Source: Paludibacteraceae bacterium (GTDB lineage Bacteria > Bacteroidota > Bacteroidia > Bacteroidales > Paludibacteraceae). From it: a stretch of DNA of 64,000 nucleotides. The position numbers and the translations under genes were made by a program. Shown here piece after piece: positions 52,713 through 60,790 of the stretch. The stretch lies in assembly GCA_905234835.1 (NCBI GenBank), contig CAJOIZ010000009.1, positions 1 through 64,000 on the forward strand, read 5' to 3'. The first letter of the stretch is position 1. Each line of letters opens with the position of its first letter. The notes beneath the pieces were generated by a model. That model did no database searches. It worked only from the letters and a program-made list of their open reading frames with translations, and was not told the DNA's origin.

Positions 52713-53537
52713 TTATTGTTTTTGTGCTGCATCGTACTCAACCACGAGGTCAAGGAGGCTGATGGAACTGTCTTCCATTTCATTAACAAGTCCTTCGATG
52801 AGAGAGAGGATGTAATTGTAGAAGACTTGGAGAACGATGGCGATAATCAAGCCGAGAAGAGTGGTCAACAGAGCGACCTTGATACCACCGGCAACAACAG
52901 TAGCGGAGATATCACCTACCTGCTGAATCTTATCGAAGGCTGCAATCATACCGATGATGGTTCCCAAGAATCCGAGAGAAGGAGCAATGGAGATGAAGAG
53001 CGAAATCCAGCTGAGGTTCTTCTCGAGGAGGCCCATCTGTACGCCTCCGTAGGAAGCAACCGTCTTTTCCACTACCTCTACGCCTTCGTTATAACGGCTG
53101 AGACCCTGGTAGAAGATAGAAGCAACGGGACCACGTGTCTCGCGGCAGACTTTGAGTGCTTCTTCGATGCCACCATTCTTGAGCGCTTTCTCCACGTCAG
53201 CAAGCAGGGCTTTTGTGTTTGTTTTAGAGAGACTGAGGTAGATGATACGTTCTATGCAGAGAGCAAGACCGAAAACCAAGCAGAGGAGCGTAGCCGCCAT
53301 AAAGCCGGCGCCACCTTCGATGAATTTAGTTTTGAGTGTTTTGTGGAGAGCCACGAGTCCTCCTTCTTCTTCAGCGTCTGCGGCCACTGTTTCTTCAACG
53401 ACAGCGGGTTCGTCCTGAACGAGTTGTTCGGTAGTCTGTTCATCAGCTGTTTGGGCTTCGTTTTGCTGAGCCATTGCGATTTCGGTACCGATGAACAGCG
53501 CGGCTGCTACGGTAAGGGTTGCAAATAATTTTTTCAT
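52713..53537 (-). CDS. exbB: ExbB/TolQ/MotA proton-channel protein
   Basis: 274 residues. An N-terminal signal-like segment (MKKLFATLTVAAALFIGTEI) and an acidic Gln/Glu/Ala-rich periplasmic stretch (about 24-62) precede the channel domain. The domain has three membrane helices: FMAATLLCLVFGLALCI, WISLFISIAPSLGFLGTIIG and VALLTTLLGLIIAIVLQVF. The SLGFLGTIIGMIAAF motif is the MotA/TolQ/ExbB signature. The protein drives TonB-dependent outer-membrane transport together with ExbD. It is the first gene of the operon; no tonB is in the window. Confidence 0.92.
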   Translation of the reverse strand: MKKLFATLTVAAALFIGTEIAMAQQNEAQTADEQTTEQLVQDEPAVVEETVAADAEEEGGLVALHKTLKTKFIEGGAGFMAATLLCLVFGLALCIERIIYLSLSKTNTKALLADVEKALKNGGIEEALKVCRETRGPVASIFYQGLSRYNEGVEVVEKTVASYGGVQMGLLEKNLSWISLFISIAPSLGFLGTIIGMIAAFDKIQQVGDISATVVAGGIKVALLTTLLGLIIAIVLQVFYNYILSLIEGLVNEMEDSSISLLDLVVEYDAAQKQ

Positions 53538-53575
53538 TCTTGTGTGAATTTAGATTGATTTTCAGATTTATTGTG

Positions 53576-53663
53576 CGGAAAGACCGGGATTCGAACCCAG
53601 GAAACCCTTTTGGGGTTTACACGCTTTCCAGGCGTGCCTCTTAAGCCACTCGAGCACCTTTCC
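53576..53663 (-). tRNA. tRNA-Ser (anticodon GGA)
   Basis: An 88-nt tRNA with the long variable arm of serine tRNAs. The acceptor arm GGAAAGG pairs with TCTTTCC and the discriminator is G. The anticodon arm is CACGC-CTGGAAA-GCGTG with GGA. The variable arm is built on ACCC/GGGT, and the T arm is CTGGG-TTCGAAT-CCCGG. CCA is not encoded. Confidence 0.95.
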
Positions 53664-53680
53664 ATTGCTAAAAAAGCGCG

Positions 53681-53710
53681 CAAAAGTAGGCAATAATTTG
53701 CAAGCAGCAA
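53681..53710 (-). promoter_or_regulatory. Promoter of tRNA-Ser
   Basis: Minus strand TTG (53710-53708), 19 bp, TACTTTTG (53688-53681), 17 bp before the tRNA. Confidence 0.78.
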
Positions 53711-53773
53711 AACTTTGTCTGCATTTTTTGTGATTTTTGCTGATAAAAGTCTGTATTTCTCAGATAAAAGTAT

Positions 53774-53781
53774 TATTTTTG
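53774..53781 (+). promoter_or_regulatory. -7 element of the MBL-fold gene
   Basis: TATTTTTG followed by CGGCG, 41 bp before the chosen start at 53823. The -33 element is weak. Confidence 0.55.
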
Positions 53782-53822
53782 CGGCGTTAAAGAAGAATTA
53801 TCCACCCAAGAACAGACAGATT

Positions 53823-54890
53823 ATGTATCCGAAATGCACCCTATTCAAGCGCGTAATCCGCTTTTCGATGGTCTCTGTCGTATTATTGATGAGTACCGCC
53901 AGTGCTGTTGCACAGATGCCGGAGAAGAATCCGCGTGAGAATCAACTGATATTCTGGCGTTATCCGGACAACTATTTAGAGAACCAAGCGTGCGTGGCGT
54001 TCACGGCGATAGACGAGGTGTTGCAGGCTTATCCGCCACAGAAAGAGATGACACTGCCGAGGAAGATGGCACTCATCAGTCTGGACCAACTGCTTCACGA
54101 CACACACAACGACAAACAGGAGCCGTTCTATACCTTTATTAACACGCGTATGCAGCGTATGCTGGAGGACATGAACCGTCCCGTCAAGAAAGGTATGCGC
54201 ATATACAAACTATACAACGACGGTTTCATCATCAAGACCAAGCAGGCAACCGTGGCGATTGACCTTGTACCCGGAGGACCGAAAGACCGTCCCTTCATAG
54301 CAGATTCTATTATCTACAAGATTGCCGGTCAGTGCGATGCAATGTTCGTTTCTCATGCTCACGGTGACCATGCCAATATAGGTATAGCTAAGGCGTTTGC
54401 CTCCCGTGGCAAGTTAGTAATTGCTCCGAAGGGATTATGGGTAGGAGAAGACCCTATGATACAGCAGTTATTGGACGCAGACAAGGCAGTGGATGTGCCA
54501 TTCAAGGAGCTGAACATGACGCTGCATATCCTGCCCGGGCATCAAGACGACATACCGAACAACATCTATGTAATGGAGTTTCACGGTTGCGGAACAGTAG
54601 CTCACACAGGAGACCAGTGGAACGAAGAGGATGTGGTATGGATAGACGATGTGAACAAGCAGTACAAGATTGACGTGTTGATACCCAACTGCTGGATCAA
54701 CCAGATGGAGCGTTCGTTGAAGGGGTTCGGACCGAAACTAATCATCACGGGTCACGAGAACGAGATGGAACATACGATTGACCATCGCGAGGCATATTGG
54801 ATAACGATGAAGAAGTTCGAGCGTATGCAGGGATTAGGTATTCCGAACGTGCTGATGACGTGGGGTGAGAGTTACGAGTACAGGCGTTAA
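53823..54890 (+). CDS. Exported metallo-beta-lactamase-fold hydrolase
   Basis: 355 residues from the ATG at 53823; a longer frame from 53715 would start upstream of the -7 element. The N-terminus is a signal peptide ending SASAVAQ. A helical N-terminal region (about 40-125) precedes the MBL core: VSHAHGDHANIG with His178, His180, Asp182 and His183, GTVAHTGDQW (metal Asp) and LIITGHENEMEH. The fold resembles UlaG-like or NAPE-PLD-like hydrolases. The substrate is unknown and the location should be periplasmic. uvrD follows after 44 bp. Confidence 0.82.
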   Translation: MYPKCTLFKRVIRFSMVSVVLLMSTASAVAQMPEKNPRENQLIFWRYPDNYLENQACVAFTAIDEVLQAYPPQKEMTLPRKMALISLDQLLHDTHNDKQEPFYTFINTRMQRMLEDMNRPVKKGMRIYKLYNDGFIIKTKQATVAIDLVPGGPKDRPFIADSIIYKIAGQCDAMFVSHAHGDHANIGIAKAFASRGKLVIAPKGLWVGEDPMIQQLLDADKAVDVPFKELNMTLHILPGHQDDIPNNIYVMEFHGCGTVAHTGDQWNEEDVVWIDDVNKQYKIDVLIPNCWINQMERSLKGFGPKLIITGHENEMEHTIDHREAYWITMKKFERMQGLGIPNVLMTWGESYEYRR

Positions 54891-54934
54891 GTGACTGTGC
54901 GTTTTATTGTTGAACATTATTTCTATTGGTACTT

Positions 54935-57205
54935 ATGGATATTTTCAGCGATTTGAATGCTTCGCAACAGGCGGCAGTGTCTTATACAGAGGGTCCGTGT
55001 TTAGTGATAGCGGGTGCCGGAGCCGGCAAGACCCGTGTACTAACCTATAAAATAGCATACCTGCTTCAGCAGGGAGTTCGTGCCAACAACATATTAGCAC
55101 TGACATTCACCAACAAAGCCGCGAGAGAGATGAAGAGCCGGATAGCGCAACTCGTGCCTGAAGGTGATGCCCGTTACCTGTGGATGGGGACGTTCCATAG
55201 CATCTGTGCGCGTATTCTCCGCCAAGAGGCAGAGAAATTAGGTTACACGCGTGACTATTCCATCTATGACACGACAGACAGCAAGTCGCTAATCAAGCAA
55301 ATCATCAAGCAGAAGCAATTGGATGATAACGTGTATAAGCCCACGTTGATACAGTCGCGTATATCGGCGGCAAAGAACGCGTTGATTTCATACGAGGCTT
55401 ATGCCCGCAACAGTTCTTTTACAGAGCGTGACCGCTTTGACCGTCTATATGAGATGGCGGAATTGTATCGTCTGTACGACGAACGTCTGAAAGCGGCAAA
55501 CGCTATGGACTTTGACGACTTGCTCAAGAATATATGTTTGCTGTTTCAGACGAACGCAGATGTGCTGCGCTATTATCAGAGTATCTTCCAATACGTGCTG
55601 GTAGATGAGTATCAGGACACAAACTATGCGCAATATATTATTGTGAAGATGTTAGCTGAGCCAGAGAACCGCATCAGTGTAGTAGGTGACGATGCACAGT
55701 CCATCTATTCGTTCCGCGGTGCGGACATACGCAATATACTGACTTTCCAACAGGGTTATCCTGATGCCAAACTATTCAAGCTGGAACAGAACTACCGTTC
55801 GACACAGACGATAGTGAAGGCTGCTAACAGTCTGATTCATCACAATGAGAACCAGATTTATAAAGAGATATTCTCAGACAAGGCGGTTGGCGACACCATC
55901 CAGTTGTCGTCCTATATGTCTGACCGCGAAGAAGCAACAGGCGTTGCTACTATCATCAAGAAGAAATACGCCAAGCAGCTCGATGATGTGGCTATACTGT
56001 ACAGAACGAATGCACAGTCGCGTGTATTCGAGAACGAGTTGCGCAAGAGCGGTATAGCCTACCGTATCTACGGCGGTATGTCCTTTTACCAGCGCAAGGA
56101 GGTGAAAGATGCATTGGCTTATTTCCGTTTAGCCTCCAATCCGTTAGACAATGAGGCTTTCCAGCGTGTGATTGACCTTCCGTCCCGAGGAATAGGCGAT
56201 ATGACTGTCCGCAAGGTATCCGAATGCGCTATAGCGGACAATTGCGGTATGCTGGCAGTAGCAGGTAATCCTGTGGAGCATAACCTTCATGTGTCTGTAA
56301 CGATGATGAAGCGTCTTCGTGATTTCTCACGTATGATACAGAACTTCTCTGATGCTATGGAGAGCAAGAACGCCTATGATTTTGCGGAGATGGTATTACG
56401 CGATTCCGGTCTGATGGCTTTTCTGATGAGTGACACAAGTTCGGAAGGTCGTGACCGAAAGGAGAACCTTGATGAACTGCTGAGTGCAATACATGATTTT
56501 ACTGACCAACGTATGCAGGAGGGAATCGATTTTACTCCTATACAAGATTTTCTTGCCGAGGTAAGTCTTCTGACAGACCAAGACGAGAACCTGAAGGACG
56601 TTACTCCGCGTGTAACGTTGATGACCGTTCATTCGGCAAAAGGGTTGGAGTTCCCTTACGTATTCATTGCCGGAATGGAAGAGAATCTGTTCCCTTCACA
56701 ATACTGCACCAAGCCTGATGAGTTAGAAGAGGAACGCAGACTACTGTATGTCGCCATCACTCGTGCGATGACGAATGTATATATCAGTTTTGCCAAGTCC
56801 CGTTTCCGCAACGGTTCTGTTTCGTTCGCTTCACCATCACGTTTTTTGAACGAAATAGACCGTTCGTATCTGCGTCTTTCCTCCTCATCGTCTGCTTCTG
56901 CGCGTCCTATGCCTATAAATCCGCGCAAGGAAGAACAAGAACGTGTACAGATAGGCGGCAGAAATCTTAACAGTCTTCAGTCGTTAAGCCGTTCAGCAAG
57001 CAAAGCGCAAGAGGACAAGTCAATTGTAAAGACTATCACAAGTGAGTGGAAGCCGGGTGACCGTGTAGAACACCGTGTGTTCGGTCAAGGAACGGTGAAG
57101 AGTATCTATATCGACAACGACAACGAGAAGATTGACATCGTCTTTGACAAGGTAGGCAAGAAGACGCTACTACTGACGTATGCCAAGCTGAGCAGAGCAG
57201 AGTGA
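54935..57205 (+). CDS. pcrA: UvrD/PcrA-type DNA helicase
   Basis: A superfamily 1 3'-5' helicase of 756 residues acting in nucleotide excision and mismatch repair and in removal of RecA filaments. Motif I is GAGAGKT (27-33), then LTFTNKAAREMK. DEYQDT is at 224-229, with VVGDDAQSIYSFRGAD, VALLYRTN-like DVAILYRTN, TVHSAKGLEFPYV and YVAITRA further on. The C-terminal 50 residues (WKPGDRVEHRVFGQGTVKSI) form the Tudor-like domain that contacts RNA polymerase or UvrB. The ATG at 54935 is preferred over a TTG nine bases upstream. The last 36 bp overlap the convergent metallophosphoesterase gene. Confidence 0.95.
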   Translation: MDIFSDLNASQQAAVSYTEGPCLVIAGAGAGKTRVLTYKIAYLLQQGVRANNILALTFTNKAAREMKSRIAQLVPEGDARYLWMGTFHSICARILRQEAEKLGYTRDYSIYDTTDSKSLIKQIIKQKQLDDNVYKPTLIQSRISAAKNALISYEAYARNSSFTERDRFDRLYEMAELYRLYDERLKAANAMDFDDLLKNICLLFQTNADVLRYYQSIFQYVLVDEYQDTNYAQYIIVKMLAEPENRISVVGDDAQSIYSFRGADIRNILTFQQGYPDAKLFKLEQNYRSTQTIVKAANSLIHHNENQIYKEIFSDKAVGDTIQLSSYMSDREEATGVATIIKKKYAKQLDDVAILYRTNAQSRVFENELRKSGIAYRIYGGMSFYQRKEVKDALAYFRLASNPLDNEAFQRVIDLPSRGIGDMTVRKVSECAIADNCGMLAVAGNPVEHNLHVSVTMMKRLRDFSRMIQNFSDAMESKNAYDFAEMVLRDSGLMAFLMSDTSSEGRDRKENLDELLSAIHDFTDQRMQEGIDFTPIQDFLAEVSLLTDQDENLKDVTPRVTLMTVHSAKGLEFPYVFIAGMEENLFPSQYCTKPDELEEERRLLYVAITRAMTNVYISFAKSRFRNGSVSFASPSRFLNEIDRSYLRLSSSSSASARPMPINPRKEEQERVQIGGRNLNSLQSLSRSASKAQEDKSIVKTITSEWKPGDRVEHRVFGQGTVKSIYIDNDNEKIDIVFDKVGKKTLLLTYAKLSRAE

Positions 57206-58315
57206 GTCGGTAAGCGCAGGTGCCATCGGTTCTATGTATGTTCTCAGGAAAGTAGCGGGATTCGTATTGTCCGTGGCTGCTGAATCGGGTTGGTGAACAA
57301 CCTGTACAAGGTCGATAAGCTCACCCGTATCCAAAAGTCGTGTTTCGACAGAGAGTGTATCGTAGCGGGTAGAAGGGAGCCTGTCAGACGGCGTATATCT
57401 TTTTACCGTTACTATATTATATACCCTATTCTCCGAACAGAGGAACGATACGTTCGGGTTTTTCTTTGTTTTGTAGTATTTCCCTGCACTATTGGTGACG
57501 ATAAAAGGTAATCGTCTTGCGTAGTTGTGGTCATGTCCGGCAAAGACAATGTCCGCATTCAGCAAGACACGTTTGAAAGTAAGCCAAACAAGCGGGTTCT
57601 GCCGTCCTTTGGCAACAGAACATACGGGATGATGCATCATCACTACCGTGAACCTATCGCCAGCCTCTTGCAGAGTCTTCCTAACCCATGTATTGACGAT
57701 AGTGTAGTCGGAAAGCCGCTGCAGTCCGTTGGTATCAATAACAATGAGACGGAGGTCGGTGAAATCTATGTAGTAGGTCGAGCCGAGGAAACGTTGGGGA
57801 CCATTGAGTGGTTGCGGGAAGAGCTCATACCAAAGGTCGGGTAAACGGCGGATTATGCCTTTTCTATACTCGTGGTTTCCCGGAGTATTGACAAGGGGCA
57901 AGTGTTCAAACGGTGTTCCTTCCAATTCGCTTTCCAATTGCTGCACATAAAAGAAATATCCCCTTTCTATGAAGTCGCCAAGCTGCGCATAGAAGTCCAG
58001 ATACGGATGTCTTGCCGCAAGTGCTGCCCATTGGATACTGTCTATGCCGTTATGTACATCTCCGAGAAGCAAGAAGGCAAGTGTGTCGGGTTGGTTAAGA
58101 TCCTGCCATACAGCGGAATGTCCGTCCCTGTATTTGGCAAAGCCGTCCAGTGATTCTTCGTTGAAGGTATGAAAGGTGTACTGTACGGTATCACCTGTCC
58201 AGACAGGTTCTTCCGGATTAACAAACCAAGCCTTCCAACGGACGGCACATAGTATAATGCCGGCCGTCAGAAGGATAAAGAGGATGATGAGTGACGTTGT
58301 TTGTCTGGTACTCAT
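57170..58315 (-). CDS. Membrane-anchored calcineurin-like metallophosphoesterase
   Basis: 381 residues with one N-terminal membrane helix (SLIILFILLTAGIILCAV), so the catalytic domain is periplasmic. The five metal motifs are in order: LLGDVHNG, QLGDFIERG, TPGNHEYRKG, VVMMHHPV and FAGHDHNY. Family members hydrolyse phosphomonoesters, diesters or UDP-linked lipids; the substrate cannot be fixed here. It lies 17 bp downstream of the DUF3127 gene on the same strand. Its 3' end shares 36 bp with the convergent helicase gene, so the last 11 codons of both are constrained together. Confidence 0.88.
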   Translation of the reverse strand: MSTRQTTSLIILFILLTAGIILCAVRWKAWFVNPEEPVWTGDTVQYTFHTFNEESLDGFAKYRDGHSAVWQDLNQPDTLAFLLLGDVHNGIDSIQWAALAARHPYLDFYAQLGDFIERGYFFYVQQLESELEGTPFEHLPLVNTPGNHEYRKGIIRRLPDLWYELFPQPLNGPQRFLGSTYYIDFTDLRLIVIDTNGLQRLSDYTIVNTWVRKTLQEAGDRFTVVMMHHPVCSVAKGRQNPLVWLTFKRVLLNADIVFAGHDHNYARRLPFIVTNSAGKYYKTKKNPNVSFLCSENRVYNIVTVKRYTPSDRLPSTRYDTLSVETRLLDTGELIDLVQVVHQPDSAATDNTNPATFLRTYIEPMAPALTDSLCSAQLGIRQ

Positions 58316-58332
58316 TGTCCCGTGTCTGTTTG

Positions 58333-58758
58333 TCAGAAGGGCAGGTCTTCTGTTTCGTCCTGTCCAACGGAGTCGAAGGTAGCCGTATTGGCTGTCTCGG
58401 GATTAACCATCGGAGCGGGAGCTGCCGGTGTAGCCGGTGAATTGGTAGCCGGTGCTGCAACAGGAGCAGCAGGCTGCTGTCCGAGAACATTACCCTGCTG
58501 CACGCGCCAAGCACGGATAGAGGTGTACCAGCGTCCGTTATACTCACGGCTTTCGATGTCGAACGAAACGGTAACAATGTCGTCCACGTTGCATGGGTTG
58601 TTCTTAATGCGGTCCTCTCCGAATATCTCGAAGCATACTTTACGAGGGTATTGTTCTTGCGTTTCAAGGACATACGACTGCGATTTCCACGGGTTTCCTG
58701 TCTTACTTACGCCTTCCTGCAAAGGGAGGACTTGGATGATTTTGCCTACGATATCCAT
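58333..58758 (-). CDS. DUF3127 OB-fold protein with SSB-like tail
   Basis: A 141-residue protein of the DUF3127 family found in Bacteroidota. The N-terminal 90 residues form a predicted OB fold (GKIIQVLPLQEGVSKTGNPW, then VCFEIFGEDRI and WYTSIRAWRVQ). A Pro/Ala-rich disordered linker (95-125) leads to the acidic end DETEDLPF. This layout copies single-stranded DNA-binding protein SSB, whose DDDIPF tip recruits repair proteins. A role in DNA or RNA binding is therefore likely but not shown. The start codon is at 58758, just after a heptamer-repeat region. Confidence 0.85.
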   Translation of the reverse strand: MDIVGKIIQVLPLQEGVSKTGNPWKSQSYVLETQEQYPRKVCFEIFGEDRIKNNPCNVDDIVTVSFDIESREYNGRWYTSIRAWRVQQGNVLGQQPAAPVAAPATNSPATPAAPAPMVNPETANTATFDSVGQDETEDLPF

Positions 58759-58966
58759 AGTTTTTAGTTTAGAGTTGAAAGTTTAAAGTTGAGAGAAGTT
58801 CGGTGGTTTATAGTTGAGAGTTTATAGTTGATAGTTGAGAGTAGTTGAAAGTTTAAAGTTGAAAGTTGAGAGAAGTTCGGTAGTTTAGAGTTGAGGGTTG
58901 AAAGTTGATAGTTAAGAGTAGTTGAAAGTTTAAAGTTGATAGTTGATAATTGATAATTGAGAGTTT
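58759..58966. repeat. Longest RAGTTKA heptamer array
   Basis: About 200 bp made almost entirely of degenerate heptamers (AGTTTAG, AGTTGAA, AGTTTAA, AGTTGAG). They are broken by two copies of AGAAGTTCGGTRGTTTA some 70 bp apart. It fills the gap between the DUF3127 gene and pgk. Confidence 0.85.
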
Positions 58967-58971
58967 ATTGT

Positions 58972-60219
58972 TTATGCGTTGATGGCTGCTACGCCGGGGA
59001 GAGTCTTGCCTTCAATGGCTTCAAGAAGTGCACCACCTCCAGTGGAGATGTAACTAACCTGATCAGCAAGATGAAGCTTGTTGATACAAGCCACACTATC
59101 ACCACCTCCTATCAGACTATAAGCGCCATTGGCAGTGGCTTTGGCAATAGAGTGTGCGATAGCCTCAGACCCTTTGGCGAACTTGTCCATCTCAAAGACA
59201 CCGGCAGGTCCGTTCCAAAGAATCGTTTTAGCGGACTCAATGTACTGTGCAAAGAGTTTGCAACTGTCGGGACCGATGTCCATACCCATCCAATTGTCGG
59301 GGATAGCGTTGGAGGGGCATACTTGTGTATCAGCGTCATCGGCAAAGCGGTTGGCAACTACGGTATCGGTAGCAAGAACGAGTTGCACGCCTTTCTCTTT
59401 CGCCTGTTGCAGGATATCCAAAGCAAGCTGCAACTGTTCGTCCTCACAAATAGAAGTACCAATCTTGCCTCCCATAGCCTTTACGAAGGTATAGGTCATG
59501 CCACCGCAAATGATAAGGTTGTCTACCTTATTGAGAAGGTTGGTGATGATACCGATTTTGGTGCTGACCTTAGAACCACCCATAATGGCAGTGAAGGGTC
59601 GGCGGATGTTATTAAGTACGTTTTCAACGGCTTGCACCTCTTTCTCCATCAACATACCGAGCATCTTGTTGTCGGCGTCGAAGAAGTCGGCTATAACCGC
59701 CGTCGAAGCGTGCTTGCGGTGAGCCGTTCCGAAAGCATCGTTGACGTAGCAGTCAGCGTAAGAAGCAAGTGTCTGCGCAAAAGCCTTCTGAGCGGTCTTC
59801 ATCGCCTTTTTGGCGTCCTCATAAGCGGGGTCCGTTTTTTCTATGCCGACGGGTTTGCCTTCCTCTTCGGGGTAGAAGCGAAGGTTTTCGAGGAGCAGTA
59901 CTTCTCCTGCCTTGAGCGCGGCAGCCTGCTCCTGCGCTTTGGCGCAATCGTCAGCGAAGAGGACCGGTCTTCCGAGCGCCTGACTAAGGGCAGGGACAAT
60001 CTGCTTCAGACTGAGCTTGGCAGAGGGTTTGCCTTTGGGTTTGCCCATGTGAGACATGAGGATAAGCGCTCCTCCGTCGTTGAGAATTTTTTGCAACGTC
60101 GGGAGTGCACCACGGATGCGGGTGTCGTCTGTTATCTGTCCGTTGTCGTCAAGAGGCACATTAAAATCGACTCTGACGATGGCTTTTTTTCCTTGAAATT
60201 GGTAGTTAGTAATAGTCAT
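58972..60219 (-). CDS. pgk: Phosphoglycerate kinase
   Basis: A glycolytic enzyme of 415 residues that transfers phosphate from 1,3-bisphosphoglycerate to [23 protein letters not shown] is the N-terminal signature (substrate Arg and Asp). [34 protein letters not shown] and the C-domain [24 protein letters not shown] and [11 protein letters not shown] complete it. It is monocistronic, with its own promoter at 60343-60313. Confidence 0.97.
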   Translation of the reverse strand: MTITNYQFQGKKAIVRVDFNVPLDDNGQITDDTRIRGALPTLQKILNDGGALILMSHMGKPKGKPSAKLSLKQIVPALSQALGRPVLFADDCAKAQEQAAALKAGEVLLLENLRFYPEEEGKPVGIEKTDPAYEDAKKAMKTAQKAFAQTLASYADCYVNDAFGTAHRKHASTAVIADFFDADNKMLGMLMEKEVQAVENVLNNIRRPFTAIMGGSKVSTKIGIITNLLNKVDNLIICGGMTYTFVKAMGGKIGTSICEDEQLQLALDILQQAKEKGVQLVLATDTVVANRFADDADTQVCPSNAIPDNWMGMDIGPDSCKLFAQYIESAKTILWNGPAGVFEMDKFAKGSEAIAHSIAKATANGAYSLIGGGDSVACINKLHLADQVSYISTGGGALLEAIEGKTLPGVAAINA

Positions 60220-60312
60220 AATTCGTTGTATTTTATGTGTTTTGTGTGTTCAATTATCAGACACGGTGCGTGTCGCCGGCGTTCAGCACGCCCTATTGTG
60301 CCAAAATCGCCG

Positions 60313-60343
60313 CAAAAGTAATTATTTATTGTGAATAATGCAA
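60313..60343 (-). promoter_or_regulatory. Promoter of pgk
   Basis: Minus strand TTG (60343-60341), 20 bp, TACTTTTG (60320-60313) followed by CGGCG. The start codon is about 93 bp downstream. Confidence 0.83.
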
Positions 60344-60507
60344 CAATTTATCGAAAAAGTAATCAAAAACAGAGCAATCAGAGAGTCCTTGACCCCCATC
60401 GGCAGCGGTTCGTGTCATTTGCTATTCGTGGAGCCGAGGGTGCGGAGTAAATTTCACAAGGCTGTGAGTCGCTAAAACCTTCGGTAAAGTATGCTTAATG
60501 TATCGCG

Positions 60508-60618
60508 TCGTTATCGACTCGTTATCGTGTCGTTATCGACTCGTTATCGTGTCGTTGTCGTGTCGTTTCCGTGTCGTTGCCGTCTCGTTGCCGTAGTTGC
60601 TTGCTGACTGGTCACTGT
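60508..60618. repeat. 11-bp tandem array with conserved flank (locus 4)
   Basis: Eight 11-bp units run from 60508 to 60595, grading from CGTTATCGACT/CGTTATCGTGT (alternating) to CGTTGCCGTCT. GTTGCTTGCTG (60595-60605), AC and TGGTCACTGTT (60608-60618) follow. Beyond it are two 17-bp units (GACCGCTGTYGCTGTTG) and 14-bp units (GGGACTWCGTGTTG) to about 60690. No gene is seen in 60344-60790. Confidence 0.88.
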
Positions 60619-60706
60619 TGGACCGCTGTTGCTGTTGGACCGCTGTCGCTGTTGGGGACTACGTGTTGGGGACTTCGTGTTGGGGAGTGAATGGTAGAGA
60701 AACAAT

Positions 60707-60746
60707 CATAGAGCGGTAACTTCGTGTTGGAAATTACCGCTCTATG
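60707..60746 (-). terminator. Hairpin 3' of the M16 peptidase gene
   Basis: CATAGAGCGGTAA and TTACCGCTCTATG form a perfect 13-bp stem around a 14-nt loop. The T-run on the minus strand is short (ATTGTTTC). Confidence 0.75.
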
Positions 60747-60790
60747 ACTGCTTATATCTAACTCGCGTAATACTGCGGGGGTGCGGTCCG

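Noticed and set aside
58957-60321. A 454-codon plus-strand open frame across pgk
   Set aside because: Antisense shadow of phosphoglycerate kinase, with no recognisable domain of its own.
60508-60690. Possible CRISPR array
   Set aside because: The repeats are contiguous 11-mers without unique spacers, and there are no cas genes in the window.
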